Source: JAQUBU01 sp036677685
GTDB lineage: Bacteria; Bacillota; Syntrophomonadia; Syntrophomonadales; Syntrophomonadaceae
NCBI GenBank assembly: GCA_036677685.1
Contig: JAVBWA010000011.1
Coordinates: 1 to 64,000, forward strand
DNA length: 64,000 bases
Reading direction: 5' to 3'
This document shows, one piece after another, positions 44,370 to 52,700 of this stretch. Under the pieces are notes generated by a model. That model made no database searches. It was not told the origin of the DNA and saw only the letters and a program-made list of their open reading frames with translations. Numbering within the stretch: position 1 is the stretch's first letter; each line of letters starts with the position of its first letter. Made by a program: the position numbers and the translations under genes.

Positions 44370-45716
44370 TTATTTCAAGTTGATGGTCCAATTTCCGTTC
44401 ATTTCAAAATACGGCCGGGATATATCCAGATCAGCCGCATCTATATCCTTATTAAACTCAAGTGTCATAATAGCTGTGTCACCGTTAAATTCGGAATCGA
44501 ACTTTTTAATTCCCTCGCTATATATTGAGAAGGATCTGATCTTGACAAATTTTTGGTTTCCCGTGTTTAGTTGCATCACCAGCTTTACCGATCTTGGAGA
44601 AAGCCGCGTAACGCTCTTTACCACTGCCTTCTGAGCAAATAAATCAACTTCGCGGTTGAGGCTTTCCTCGCCGTTCTTCGGAATGTTGATGCTAAAACTA
44701 TCAACCTTTTTTTCATAACACGCCTGAAGCGCAGGTATATTAACGGTAAGACTTGTATCTTTGGAGGCTCCGGTTGTGAAGGTAGTAATGGGCATTGCAT
44801 TGGCATCCTGGGGTTTTTCAAGTTTATATTTCTTGCCCTTTTCATCCGTTGCATAAATGTCTCCGACTTTTAGCGCGGTGCCGTGAGCCATTACGCCGTC
44901 CTTACCCAGGTCTTCTACCGTATACTTGAATATTTTATTAGTCGACTCGCCAAAGGCCTCGAGCTTCATATCCTGGTTTTTAAAGGAAGCAATCAACTGG
45001 ACCGCCCGCTTGCCGTCTTTCTCGATGCTGTTCGCCCCCACCGCAACCAAATCAATCTTGTTTGAATTTGGCCCACTTGCTGTCAGCTTTTGGGTTCCAT
45101 CAAGGCTTTTAGCTTCCGCTAAAGCCATGGTATAGGTTTTACCGCCGAGCAGCAGGTCATACTCCCTGGTTGGTTGGAATTTGTTGTACTTTTCTTTTTC
45201 GTTCATCAGAAGCAAGAGGTATCTTTTATCTCCATCCATGGAAAATCCTCCTGAGGTATATTCGATACCGGAGTCATTTTTTGGCACAACTTTTATACCG
45301 CAAATAGCTTCCTCGCTCAGGTCCGATGTCAATTTCATCTCCATCCGGTCGGAAGCTACTATAAAGCTGTTAATCGTAGTTTTGTCATCCAGCTTCAGGC
45401 TCTCGGGAAGATAATAGGCCTTGCCGTCAACCATAGTCGAATACACCGGGGTCTTATTAAAAAAGGCTTTTATCGTCTCAGATATCTCATCGGCATATAC
45501 CACATTTAGGCAAACAAAACAGGCGCATACCGCCGCCGCGTACGCCAGGCGCCTTTTAGGATTCGTTTTTTTATTATGCCGGTCAAGTTTCTGAACTGCT
45601 TTTCTTTTGATCGATTCCATATCGAAATCAACTCCTTCCATAAGCTTATCAATCTCCTTTTCCGCCCTATCATCATCGAGCAGGCTCAACATTAAGATAA
45701 TTTTGTCTTCACTCAT
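44370..45716 (-). CDS. Anti-sigma factor with DUF4179 domain
   Basis: A 448-residue membrane protein: a short cytoplasmic sigma-binding N-terminus (about 1-55), one membrane segment (AAAVCACFVCLNVVYA, about 60-75) and a large outer domain of DUF4179 type with further beta-rich repeats. Overlaps the sigma gene by eight bases, so the two are translated together. It should hold the sigma factor inactive until an envelope signal arrives. The signal and regulon are unknown. Confidence 0.82.
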   Translation of the reverse strand: MSEDKIILMLSLLDDDRAEKEIDKLMEGVDFDMESIKRKAVQKLDRHNKKTNPKRRLAYAAAVCACFVCLNVVYADEISETIKAFFNKTPVYSTMVDGKAYYLPESLKLDDKTTINSFIVASDRMEMKLTSDLSEEAICGIKVVPKNDSGIEYTSGGFSMDGDKRYLLLLMNEKEKYNKFQPTREYDLLLGGKTYTMALAEAKSLDGTQKLTASGPNSNKIDLVAVGANSIEKDGKRAVQLIASFKNQDMKLEAFGESTNKIFKYTVEDLGKDGVMAHGTALKVGDIYATDEKGKKYKLEKPQDANAMPITTFTTGASKDTSLTVNIPALQACYEKKVDSFSINIPKNGEESLNREVDLFAQKAVVKSVTRLSPRSVKLVMQLNTGNQKFVKIRSFSIYSEGIKKFDSEFNGDTAIMTLEFNKDIDAADLDISRPYFEMNGNWTINLK

Positions 45717-46263
45717 ATTTCAAACCCTCCTTTATGACCTTTCTTCCCCTTAACAGCCGGTTGTCTATGGCAGTCCTGGAGAGATTGAAAGCCCTGGCCA
45801 AATCATTGATCTTTTCGCCTCGAAAAAATCTTCTGACAAATATCTCCCGATCGGTTTCTGCAAAGGTGTTGATGATATCCATCACCTGTTCCTGCTCCTG
45901 TCTGAATACAACCTGCCTTTCCAGGCTGTTATCATCCTCAACCTGGATATTCGCAATGTCCACGATAATGCCTGGGCTCTTTTTCCGTTTATAGGACAGT
46001 GCTTTGTACTTGGTCAGAACCAGCAGCCAGGTTCTGAAGCTCCCCAGTTCTTCATCAAATTCGGCAATCTTAATCCAGGCATCAAAAAATACATCGGCTG
46101 CACATTCCTCAATATCCTCTTTACTATGCGATGCTGAGAGGATGTTGTAGGCAAGCCAGTATACCGTCTTCGTATATTTGCCGATCATGTACTCATAGAC
46201 TGCTGAATCCCGGCTTTTTATCCCCCGTACAAGCTCGACCTCCGAGTATTCCAAGTATCCCAC
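45709..46263 (-). CDS. ECF-family RNA polymerase sigma factor
   Basis: A 184-residue sigma-70 family ECF factor: region 2 (VYEYMIGKYTKTVYWLAYNIL, DIEECAADVFFDAW, FRTWLLVLTKYKALSYKRK) and region 4 (FVRRFFRGEKINDLARAFNL, SRTAIDNRLLRGRKVIKE). GGAGGTGGGATAC precedes the ATG. First gene of a sigma/anti-sigma pair. Such pairs usually activate their own promoter, which should lie between 46264 and 46458; I could not define it. Confidence 0.9.
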   Translation of the reverse strand: MGYLEYSEVELVRGIKSRDSAVYEYMIGKYTKTVYWLAYNILSASHSKEDIEECAADVFFDAWIKIAEFDEELGSFRTWLLVLTKYKALSYKRKKSPGIIVDIANIQVEDDNSLERQVVFRQEQEQVMDIINTFAETDREIFVRRFFRGEKINDLARAFNLSRTAIDNRLLRGRKVIKEGLKYE

Positions 46264-46458
46264 CTCCTTAAACTCTTTTCATAAGATACTACGCGTGAAA
46301 GAGGGAATATCTCTTAAGAAAATATATATCTTTTAGTTCTATTATCAAACATTACCTTATATAGAAGCATATCCTTAAACTAGATGATAAAAAACCTGGC
46401 ATAAAAAAGCTCCTATAAATACTTACCGCGAACAAAGGTCATAGGAGGTACGATTTAC

Positions 46459-47142
46459 ATGGATATCGGACGGGCGCGCAGAATAATGGTTGTGGCCCCT
46501 CATCCCGATGATGAGGTACTGGGATGTGGCGGGAGTTTGGCCTGGCATAGCCATCAAGGAGCTGAAATCAGCGTGATATATATGACTTCCGGTGAAGCCG
46601 GTGTAAGCAACATAAGCGATCGGGCACTGGTCATGCAAATTCGTGAACAAGAAGCATCGGCCGGAGCATCCATTCTGGGAATAAACGACTTGCATTATCT
46701 GCGTTTCAAGGATGGAAGTCTGGAATACAATTCAGCGAGTATAAGGCAATTGACAAGCTTAATCAGACAGTTGCAGCCTGAGATAATCTACGCGCCCCAT
46801 GCCACTGATACTCATCCCGATCACCGGTGCTGCCATGCTTTAACTGTATCGGCTATAAGCCGCGCGTCAGGCCGGGGCAAATTTCCTCATGGGGGTCTGA
46901 CATGGGAGCCAAAATTAATGTTTGGCTACGAAATCCTTAACCCCTTGCCGGTCTACAACCATGTTCAAGATATTACTCAATTTATGGGTTTGAAAATTAA
47001 GGCTCTGGAATGCCACCGGTCCCAACTTCAAACAATACCATATGACGAGGCTATAGTGGGTTTGAATCGCTACCGTGGTATTACCAGTGCCGCAGGTTCA
47101 TTCTGTGAATGCTTTTTTGAATACTGGCAGCCAGCAAAATAA
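46459..47142 (+). CDS. PIG-L family deacetylase
   Basis: A 227-residue LmbE/PIG-L family zinc hydrolase that de-N-acetylates sugar-linked or other acetamido compounds; in some Firmicutes it makes bacillithiol (BshB). Zinc motif APHPDDE (about residues 13-19) and the third ligand in THPDHR (about 119) are both there. AGGAGG precedes the ATG. No bacillithiol partner genes are adjacent, so the substrate remains open. Confidence 0.88.
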   Translation: MDIGRARRIMVVAPHPDDEVLGCGGSLAWHSHQGAEISVIYMTSGEAGVSNISDRALVMQIREQEASAGASILGINDLHYLRFKDGSLEYNSASIRQLTSLIRQLQPEIIYAPHATDTHPDHRCCHALTVSAISRASGRGKFPHGGLTWEPKLMFGYEILNPLPVYNHVQDITQFMGLKIKALECHRSQLQTIPYDEAIVGLNRYRGITSAAGSFCECFFEYWQPAK

Positions 47143-47247
47143 CTCATTAAGGGAATCCTCATTATCTGAAAAAACTATCCCCATGCTGCTTTTCACCATA
47201 TACTTAACAAGCCTTGGGACGATGATTGGGATAATTATCCTTCAAGT

Positions 47248-47460
47248 TTACAATTTCCATCGTAAAAACCGGCTAGATAACCGGTTTTTTACGGTTGCGG
47301 CTATATAAGCTGCAACCCAGTAATCTGTAGCCACATCTTTGAATCCGCTGTCAGTTTCTCCGCTTTTGATTTCCAAATTTACTGCCTTACTAATGGCTAC
47401 GGCAACCTGAGCCCGGATTAGTCCCTCCTGGGAATGGTTGATATAGATTAATTGGCGGTA
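47248..47460 (-). pseudogene. Relic of an SLH domain
   Basis: The minus strand is open from a stop at 47463-47461 to a TAA at 47250-47248 and encodes LIRAQVAVAISKAVNL followed by FKDVATDYWVAAYIAA, a nearly complete SLH repeat (consensus RAQxAxxxxKAxxL, FxDVxxxxWxxxYIxxa). There is no start codon with a ribosome site, and the remainder of an SLH protein is missing. A terminator hairpin overlaps its end. Confidence 0.6.
47261..47293 (+). terminator. Terminator after the PIG-L gene
   Basis: CGTAAAAACCGG, 8-base loop, CCGGTTTTTTACG: a 12-bp stem with a built-in T-run. It lies 118 bases after the PIG-L stop. Confidence 0.7.
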
Positions 47461-47493
47461 TTATTGATATACTGTATACTTTGAATATTATCG

Positions 47494-47522
47494 TTGACAG
47501 TGAAAAAATGAGGGGCTAAAAT
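47494..47522 (+). promoter_or_regulatory. Consensus sigma-A promoter of glnK-amtB
   Basis: TTGACA (47494-47499), 17-base spacer, TAAAAT (47517-47522). Transcription should start near 47528, giving a leader of about 350 bases before glnK. Confidence 0.8.
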
Positions 47523-47527
47523 AAATC

Positions 47528-47877
47528 ATCGCGAAACTGAAATTAATAAAATATTGGGGCAACGAAGCCTTTTCTCATAGCTGGGAAAAAGGCTATTTTT
47601 GTGGGATAAATTTTAAAATCGAGGCCCGGATTTCAAATTTTATATGATTCTGGAGTAAAGGCGCTTAAGAAATTCTTAGGCGCCTTTTTATTTGATAAGG
47701 AATGGAGGTGTTCTTATGAAAAGGATTGAGGCCATGATTTGGCGACATTATCCTTAAAGAGAATCAAAGTCATGAAAAAACTATATTGAAGGGAAGCAAA
47801 GGCGCTTAAGTATTTGATCATAACAAATGCTTGGGCGCCTTTTTTTTGCTTGAGAATAACAGATAAGGAGGCAGCTT
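47528..47877 (+). promoter_or_regulatory. glnK leader with three terminator-like hairpins
   Basis: Hairpin T1: AGCCTTTT/AAAAGGCT plus ATTTTT (47566-47600). Upstream GGGGC-AACGAA-GCCTT (47556-47571) shares the 5' arm of T1, so the two are mutually exclusive; its hexaloop has A at position 1 and G at 4, as in ANTAR-type antiterminators. T2: 14-bp stem AAGGCGCTTAAGAA (47658-47691) with TTTTT. T3: 18-bp stem with three G-U pairs and a run of nine T (47799-47847). T2 and T3 share sequence and are each followed by a Shine-Dalgarno and ATGAAAA start, so this is a duplicated module. Nitrogen-dependent attenuation is likely; the factor is unknown. Confidence 0.6.
47716..47757 (+). pseudogene. Truncated PII start or leader peptide
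   Basis: ATG at 47716, behind GGAGGTG at good distance, opens a 13-codon frame MKRIEAMIWRHYP that matches the start of the real PII protein (MKKIEAVIRPGKL) and then stops at TAA. It is either the remnant of a duplicated glnK or a translated leader peptide kept between T2 and T3. Confidence 0.6.
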
Positions 47878-48216
47878 ATGAAAAAAATCGAGGCTGTAAT
47901 CCGGCCGGGTAAATTGGAAGAATTGAAATCAGCACTTCCTTCCATTGATATTCGCGGTATGACCACCTACAACGTTATGGGCAGAGGGTTGCAGCAAGAT
48001 ATTAAACAGTTTTACCGTGGTCAGGAAGCTGTGGTTGACCTTTTTCCAAAAGTTAAGGTGGAACTCATATGTAATGACGATCAAGTGGAAGCAACCGTGG
48101 AAAAGATAATTGAGGTCTGCAAAACCGGTAAAATCGGGGATGGCAAAATATTTATTTATCCGGTGGAAGAAATAATTCGCATTCGAACCGGAGAACGAGG
48201 TGAGATCACGCTCTAA
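47878..48216 (+). CDS. glnK: Nitrogen regulatory protein PII (GlnK type)
   Basis: A 112-residue trimeric PII signal protein that senses 2-oxoglutarate and ATP/ADP and blocks the ammonium channel. The T-loop has the standard tyrosine (FYRGQEAVVDLFPKVKVE), and the B- and C-loop region ends with GDGKIFIYPVEEIIRIRTGERG. Strong AAGGAGG site. Immediately upstream of amtB (32 bases), the classic glnK-amtB pair, so GlnK rather than GlnB. Control probably acts through the leader hairpins. Confidence 0.95.
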   Translation: MKKIEAVIRPGKLEELKSALPSIDIRGMTTYNVMGRGLQQDIKQFYRGQEAVVDLFPKVKVELICNDDQVEATVEKIIEVCKTGKIGDGKIFIYPVEEIIRIRTGERGEITL

Positions 48217-48248
48217 ATAAGATTCTATTTATCAAGGGAGGAATAATT

Positions 48249-49574
48249 ATGAGAAAAAAATCTATAATACTGATTTTAAGTCTTTTAACCTTGCTGGTTT
48301 TGCCAAACTTTGTTTTGGCAGCGGACGGTCCCACTGCTGAAAGCAATGCCGTAGCCATTGATACCGTCTGGACAATTATAGCTGCGTTCCTGGTTTTCTT
48401 TATGCAGGCTGGTTTTGCCATGGTGGAAACAGGTTTTACCCGAGCAAAAAATGCCGGTAATATTATAATGAAAAACTTGATGGATTTTTCTACCGGTTCA
48501 ATAATGTTTTGGATTGTAGGTATCGGCATTATGTTCGGTGTCGATAAGGCTGGATTAATAGGGACGACAGGGTTTGCCATATCGGATAACTTTGAACACC
48601 TGGGATTGTCAATCCCAATTTGGGTCTTCTTGTTGTTCCAAACTGTGTTTGCTGCTACGGCTGCCACCATTGTTTCCGGTGCGATGGCCGAGAGAACCAA
48701 GTTCATATCCTATTTTTTCTACAGTATTGTCATCACTGCCATCATTTACCCGGTAGTCGGCCACTGGATATGGGGCGGCGGCTGGCTGGCCCAGCGGGGT
48801 ATGATCGATTTCGCCGGATCGACCGTGGTGCACTCGGTGGGAGGCTGGGCAGCTCTAATGGGGGCTTATTTGCTTGGCCCCAGAATTGGCAAATATTCAA
48901 AGGATGGCAAACCCAATGCCATCCCGGGTCATAACATTACTCTGGGCGCATTAGGGGTGTTCATCTTATGGTTCGGCTGGTTTGGATTCAACCCTGGCAG
49001 CACTCTGTCGGGAACAAATCCGGACATTGGTTTGATAGCTGTAAACACCAACCTGGCAGCGGCTGCCGGTGCTATTGGCGCAATGCTGGTATGCTGGAAC
49101 AGGTACGGCAAACCCGACGTATCATTGACATTGAACGGCGCATTGGCCGGACTGGTCGCAATTACTGCCGGTTGTGCGGCAGTGAGCGCGGTTGGCGCTG
49201 CGATAATCGGTTTCCTGGCAGGTATTTTAGTGGTATTATCGGTGGAATTCATAGACAAAATATTAAAGGTTGACGATCCGGTAGGTGCTGTATCCGTTCA
49301 TGGCGTATGCGGAGCATTCGGCACCGCCATGGTGGGATTACTGGCGGTGGATGGCGGCCTCTTCTATAACGGCGGAGTTCAATTGTTAGTTACCCAGCTT
49401 ATAGGTATTGTCTCCGTATTTGCCTGGACTGCCGTACTAGCCTTTATCGTTTTCGCCGCTATAAAAGCTACAATCGGCCTGAGGGTAAGTGCGGAAGAGG
49501 AAGAAGAAGGGCTTGATATTGGCGAGCACGGGCTGGATGCCTATGCAGATTTTGTAATCAAAAAGCAAATGTAA
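48249..49574 (+). CDS. amtB: Ammonium transporter AmtB
   Basis: A 441-residue Amt/Rh channel with a signal-peptide-like start (LTLLVLPNFVLA), eleven membrane helices and the pore features: periplasmic recruitment region VFLLFQTVFAAT, first pore histidine in VHSVGGWAALMGAYLLGPR and second in VSVHGVCGAFGT. It imports ammonium and is gated by GlnK. GGGAGG precedes the ATG. A terminator follows. Confidence 0.96.
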   Translation: MRKKSIILILSLLTLLVLPNFVLAADGPTAESNAVAIDTVWTIIAAFLVFFMQAGFAMVETGFTRAKNAGNIIMKNLMDFSTGSIMFWIVGIGIMFGVDKAGLIGTTGFAISDNFEHLGLSIPIWVFLLFQTVFAATAATIVSGAMAERTKFISYFFYSIVITAIIYPVVGHWIWGGGWLAQRGMIDFAGSTVVHSVGGWAALMGAYLLGPRIGKYSKDGKPNAIPGHNITLGALGVFILWFGWFGFNPGSTLSGTNPDIGLIAVNTNLAAAAGAIGAMLVCWNRYGKPDVSLTLNGALAGLVAITAGCAAVSAVGAAIIGFLAGILVVLSVEFIDKILKVDDPVGAVSVHGVCGAFGTAMVGLLAVDGGLFYNGGVQLLVTQLIGIVSVFAWTAVLAFIVFAAIKATIGLRVSAEEEEEGLDIGEHGLDAYADFVIKKQM

Positions 49575-49632
49575 ATTTAAAAGAATGTTATTGTTATACT
49601 GGTTCATTCTCCCCGGCCATTGCCTGACATTA

Positions 49633-49672
49633 AAAAGGCTGCAGCTTGATTTATTTTGAGTTGCAGCCTTTT
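49633..49672 (+). terminator. Terminator of glnK-amtB
   Basis: AAAAGGCTGCA and TGCAGCCTTTT, perfect 11-bp stem with an 18-base loop, 58 bases after the amtB stop. Confidence 0.85.
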
Positions 49673-49798
49673 ATGTAAGAAAGGGACTGTAACAGTCTGA
49701 CAGTTCTTCGGTTGAAGTTGCGGTATGTAGTATTTTTAAAAAGAGGAGCGAGAGTCTACCAACAACCTGATAAGCTTATTATAATGATTTATAATTTC

Positions 49799-50653
49799 CT
49801 ACTTAATCTTTCTTGACATATTCCATACTGAGAGAAGATAAAAAACCACAGCTGTACCCAAAAGTATAACAACGCTTTCAAATGATGTAATCGTATATTC
49901 TCCAAAGCGATAGATTATACCCATCGACTCTTTGAAGTTATCCAGGATTTCTGCAGGTGCACCTGCAAACGCTGCATTTATTGACTGTTCCATCATTACC
50001 TGCCGAAATAAGGCTGCCCCATGAGATACAGGGAACAGTTTGACGATATATTGAACAGCCTCAGGTAAGTTTCCAATTGGCAAGTAGATACCTGTAAGGA
50101 ATCCAATTAACGTACCCACAATAGTGCTGGCTGTAGAAAAGGAATTCTGACTGCTGAAAAAAGAAACTATAAACCCAACCATTGCGGTATTTGTTAACGT
50201 GTTTAGAAGTATGAGCCCCAATAACTTTAGGCCCGCCTCCATGCCAAACATTTCTCCGCCCTTTATAATTATGAATATTTGACCGATTAGTAATGCTACT
50301 AAACTCATTAAAACCCCAATTACAAACGCGCTTAGAAGATACCCACCGGTAACACTTGACCGTTTGATTGGAGAGGAATAAAAATCCCTATAGATCTTCT
50401 TTGCTTTATCCTCTACCATAATCCCAAAGGCACCCATTGTTGTCGTCGCAGAGGCAACAGCCAGAATTCCAGCTATCAGCCAGTTGTTCATTAGAATCTG
50501 CCGATTTTCCGTACCCATAGATTCACTTAACCAAACATCTCCCAAAAACACAGCATACAATCCAACAATAATAAAAACTGCCAGCAAAGAAAAAAATACA
50601 GAACCCTTATTCCTAAAATATAATTTTAAATTTCTATTTGTAAAATTGATCAT
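49799..50653 (-). CDS. ABC-2 type exporter permease
   Basis: A 284-residue permease with six membrane segments, cytoplasmic loop IYRDFYSSPIKRSSVTGGYL and a late IYLPIGNLPEAVQYIVKLFPVSH, typical of ABC-2 permeases that act with NodI/DrrA-like ATPases. Its start overlaps the ATPase stop by four bases (ATGA). Together with the LytTR-DUF3021 genes upstream it resembles Firmicute drug- or peptide-resistance modules. Confidence 0.88.
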   Translation of the reverse strand: MINFTNRNLKLYFRNKGSVFFSLLAVFIIVGLYAVFLGDVWLSESMGTENRQILMNNWLIAGILAVASATTTMGAFGIMVEDKAKKIYRDFYSSPIKRSSVTGGYLLSAFVIGVLMSLVALLIGQIFIIIKGGEMFGMEAGLKLLGLILLNTLTNTAMVGFIVSFFSSQNSFSTASTIVGTLIGFLTGIYLPIGNLPEAVQYIVKLFPVSHGAALFRQVMMEQSINAAFAGAPAEILDNFKESMGIIYRFGEYTITSFESVVILLGTAVVFYLLSVWNMSRKIK

Positions 50654-51564
50654 TCCCGAAGCTCCTTTCCTGTAATACCAATGAAAGCATCATCCATAGT
50701 ACCGTATAATACCTCAAAGCCGGATATAAAATCCCTGCATTTTTCAACAATCGGGATAGCAGATAAGGTGGAAGTCAGCTTAACAGTATATTGGTCACCG
50801 GAATCTAGAAATTCCGTGTTAGTTTCATTTAGTATTTCGCTTACCGCTTGCTCATTTTGAACAGTCAGCCTTAAAACATCTTTGGCATATTTTTGTTTCA
50901 ACTCAGCCGGAGTACCGGCGGCTGCTATCTCACCGTGGTCAATAATAATAACATAGTCCGAATTATCCGCTTCCTCCATATAATGGGTAGTCAGAAAGAC
51001 TGTCATGCCCGTTTCATCTTTCAGCCTCTTGATTGTATCCCATACACTTTTTCTTGTTTGCGGATCAAGTCCTGTAGTTGGTTCATCAAGGAAAAGAATT
51101 TTCGGAGTATGAATCAGTGCTCTGGCAATATCCGCTCTGCGTCTTTGACCGCCGGATAACCGTCCGTAAGGGCGATCCATAAGCTCCATCAATCCTGTAA
51201 TCAGAGCTACATTACGTACTGCTTGCCGTAGTTCATTTTTTTCCTTAAAATAGAATCCGCCTCTAATTGCCAAATTTTCACCAACCGTTAATAATGGATC
51301 AAGCAAGCTGTCCTGAAATACAATTCCTATAGAGTTTCGTATTTCATTATCGTCTCGTCCGATTTTCTTTTTATTAATAACAATTTCTCCGCTGTCATAC
51401 TCCAGCAATGTACAAAGAATATTAATTGTAGTCGATTTGCCCGCCCCGTTAGGACCTAAAAATGAAAAAAGCTTTCCCTGCTCCACATAAAAACTAATGT
51501 CTTTTACAGCCTGTATCTTGCCATAACTTTTCTGTAAGTTTTGCACCTCGATAATCTTTTGCAT
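50650..51564 (-). CDS. ABC-2 type exporter ATPase (DrrA/NodI-like)
   Basis: A 304-residue ATPase. Walker A GPNGAGKST, signature LSGGQRRRADIARAL, Walker B ILFLDEPTTGLDPQTR and H-loop TTHYMEEA are intact; the C-terminal 80 residues form the DrrA-type domain. AAAGGG eight bases before the ATG at 51564 fits better than the in-frame ATG at 51600. It follows the DUF3021 terminator, so it has its own promoter, perhaps controlled by the LytTR protein. Confidence 0.88.
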   Translation of the reverse strand: MQKIIEVQNLQKSYGKIQAVKDISFYVEQGKLFSFLGPNGAGKSTTINILCTLLEYDSGEIVINKKKIGRDDNEIRNSIGIVFQDSLLDPLLTVGENLAIRGGFYFKEKNELRQAVRNVALITGLMELMDRPYGRLSGGQRRRADIARALIHTPKILFLDEPTTGLDPQTRKSVWDTIKRLKDETGMTVFLTTHYMEEADNSDYVIIIDHGEIAAAGTPAELKQKYAKDVLRLTVQNEQAVSEILNETNTEFLDSGDQYTVKLTSTLSAIPIVEKCRDFISGFEVLYGTMDDAFIGITGKELRE

Positions 51565-51668
51565 GCTCATCACCCTTTCTATGAACCATAGTATATTCAC
51601 TGCGTTTTCATATTTCTATAGGGTAAGAAGTATGCTGTAATTTGAATGCAGTTAGTTGCAAAAAAAAA

Positions 51669-51694
51669 ACGGTAAGCTGCAAACAGCCTACCGT
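51669..51694 (-). terminator. Terminator of the LytTR-DUF3021 unit
   Basis: On the minus strand ACGGTA-GGCTG-TTTG-CAGC-TTACCGT (one mismatch) followed by ten T residues: strong terminator. Confidence 0.85.
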
Positions 51695-51710
51695 CCCAAT
51701 ATAATTATAT

Positions 51711-52142
51711 TCATTCATTATTATATTTTTTCAGTCCAACATTGAGTTGATCAGCAAGCTTCTTATCATTACGGAATGCCAGCAATTTTACTGCTAAATA
51801 AACGACTGTTATTAGGAACAAATAAAATGCTATTTGTATTGGTTTAGTTATTGCAATCCATCCCCAAATATACCCTGAATAAATAAGTATACTTATCAAA
51901 ACAACCAAATGTATGCCTTCCCTAACCAGCCAGCCTTTTTTACTTAACTCCTTTGATGAGAAAAAAACCAAAAGTGGCAGGGTAGTTAACACTGCTAAAA
52001 TCAGTATCTGCCAAAAAATACTTACTCCAAAGGTTGCATCCCTGGAAAAAATAGAGCAAAATACCGCTACCGAAACGATAATCCCGACAGTAATTATAAA
52101 AAATGATCTAACCATCCCATTAATCAATGTTTTTATTTCCAT
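51711..52142 (-). CDS. DUF3021 membrane protein
   Basis: A 143-residue protein with four membrane helices and the DUF3021 layout: short charged start, helix pair at about 10-60, KKGWLVREGIHL loop, helix pair at about 78-117, basic tail. In many Firmicutes DUF3021 is a direct partner of a small LytTR regulator and inhibits it at the membrane (LytTR regulatory system). It lies 12 bases after the LytTR gene. Confidence 0.85.
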   Translation of the reverse strand: MEIKTLINGMVRSFFIITVGIIVSVAVFCSIFSRDATFGVSIFWQILILAVLTTLPLLVFFSSKELSKKGWLVREGIHLVVLISILIYSGYIWGWIAITKPIQIAFYLFLITVVYLAVKLLAFRNDKKLADQLNVGLKKYNNE

Positions 52143-52154
52143 TCAGCGACCCTC

Positions 52155-52592
52155 CTAAATCCCCAGCTTCTTTTTTAAACTTGGAACATATTGCCTTGAA
52201 ATAATAACTTTTTCGCTATTATCCAATAAAGCCTCAAATCTTCCACTGAATGCAGGACTAATCGTTTTAATTTTTTTGACGTTAAGAATAATTGATTTTG
52301 AAACCCTTAGAAAATCGCTATTAACAAAATCTGATTCAAGTTCATACAATTTCTTCCGCACCTCATAAATTTTAGCACTGCAATATGCAAAGGTTTTATT
52401 ATCAACTGTATCAAAATAATACACGTCGGCAGGCTTTAATCTATGAATAACATTATTTTCATATCCAACTATTGATTGTTGCTGTGATTTGATGTCAGAG
52501 ATGAGTTGTAAAATTTTATTATTTATTTCACTACACCTGATAATTATTTGTTCCTCTTCCCCGTCCGAAACATCTTCAATAATTATCTTCAC
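52155..52592 (-). CDS. LytTR-domain transcriptional regulator
   Basis: A 145-residue protein whose C-terminal half is a LytTR DNA-binding domain (VYYFDTVDNKTFAYC, FLRVSKSIILNVKKI, VIISRQYVPSLKKKL). There is no receiver domain, as in LytTR-DUF3021 systems. The GTG at 52592 follows AAAGGAGGTG at seven bases; the longer frame to 52661 lacks a site. It probably controls itself and the nearby exporter. Confidence 0.88.
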   Translation of the reverse strand: MKIIIEDVSDGEEEQIIIRCSEINNKILQLISDIKSQQQSIVGYENNVIHRLKPADVYYFDTVDNKTFAYCSAKIYEVRKKLYELESDFVNSDFLRVSKSIILNVKKIKTISPAFSGRFEALLDNSEKVIISRQYVPSLKKKLGI

Positions 52593-52700
52593 GCAAACAC
52601 CTCCTTTAGGGTAACAAGGGGCTGGCCTATAAACTAATGGTTGTTTAGGCACAGCCCCCATGATATTATTATGGATTTTCCTCTATACTGCACTGCACCC

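Noticed and set aside
47075..47308. Plus-strand frame with one hydrophobic segment after the PIG-L gene
   Set aside because: Any start inside it lacks a ribosome site, it overlaps the PIG-L end and runs through a terminator and the SLH relic on the other strand.
47528..47600. Tetrahydrofolate riboswitch from CAACGAAG
   Set aside because: A short chance match; the other conserved helices are absent and the downstream genes are nitrogen-related.
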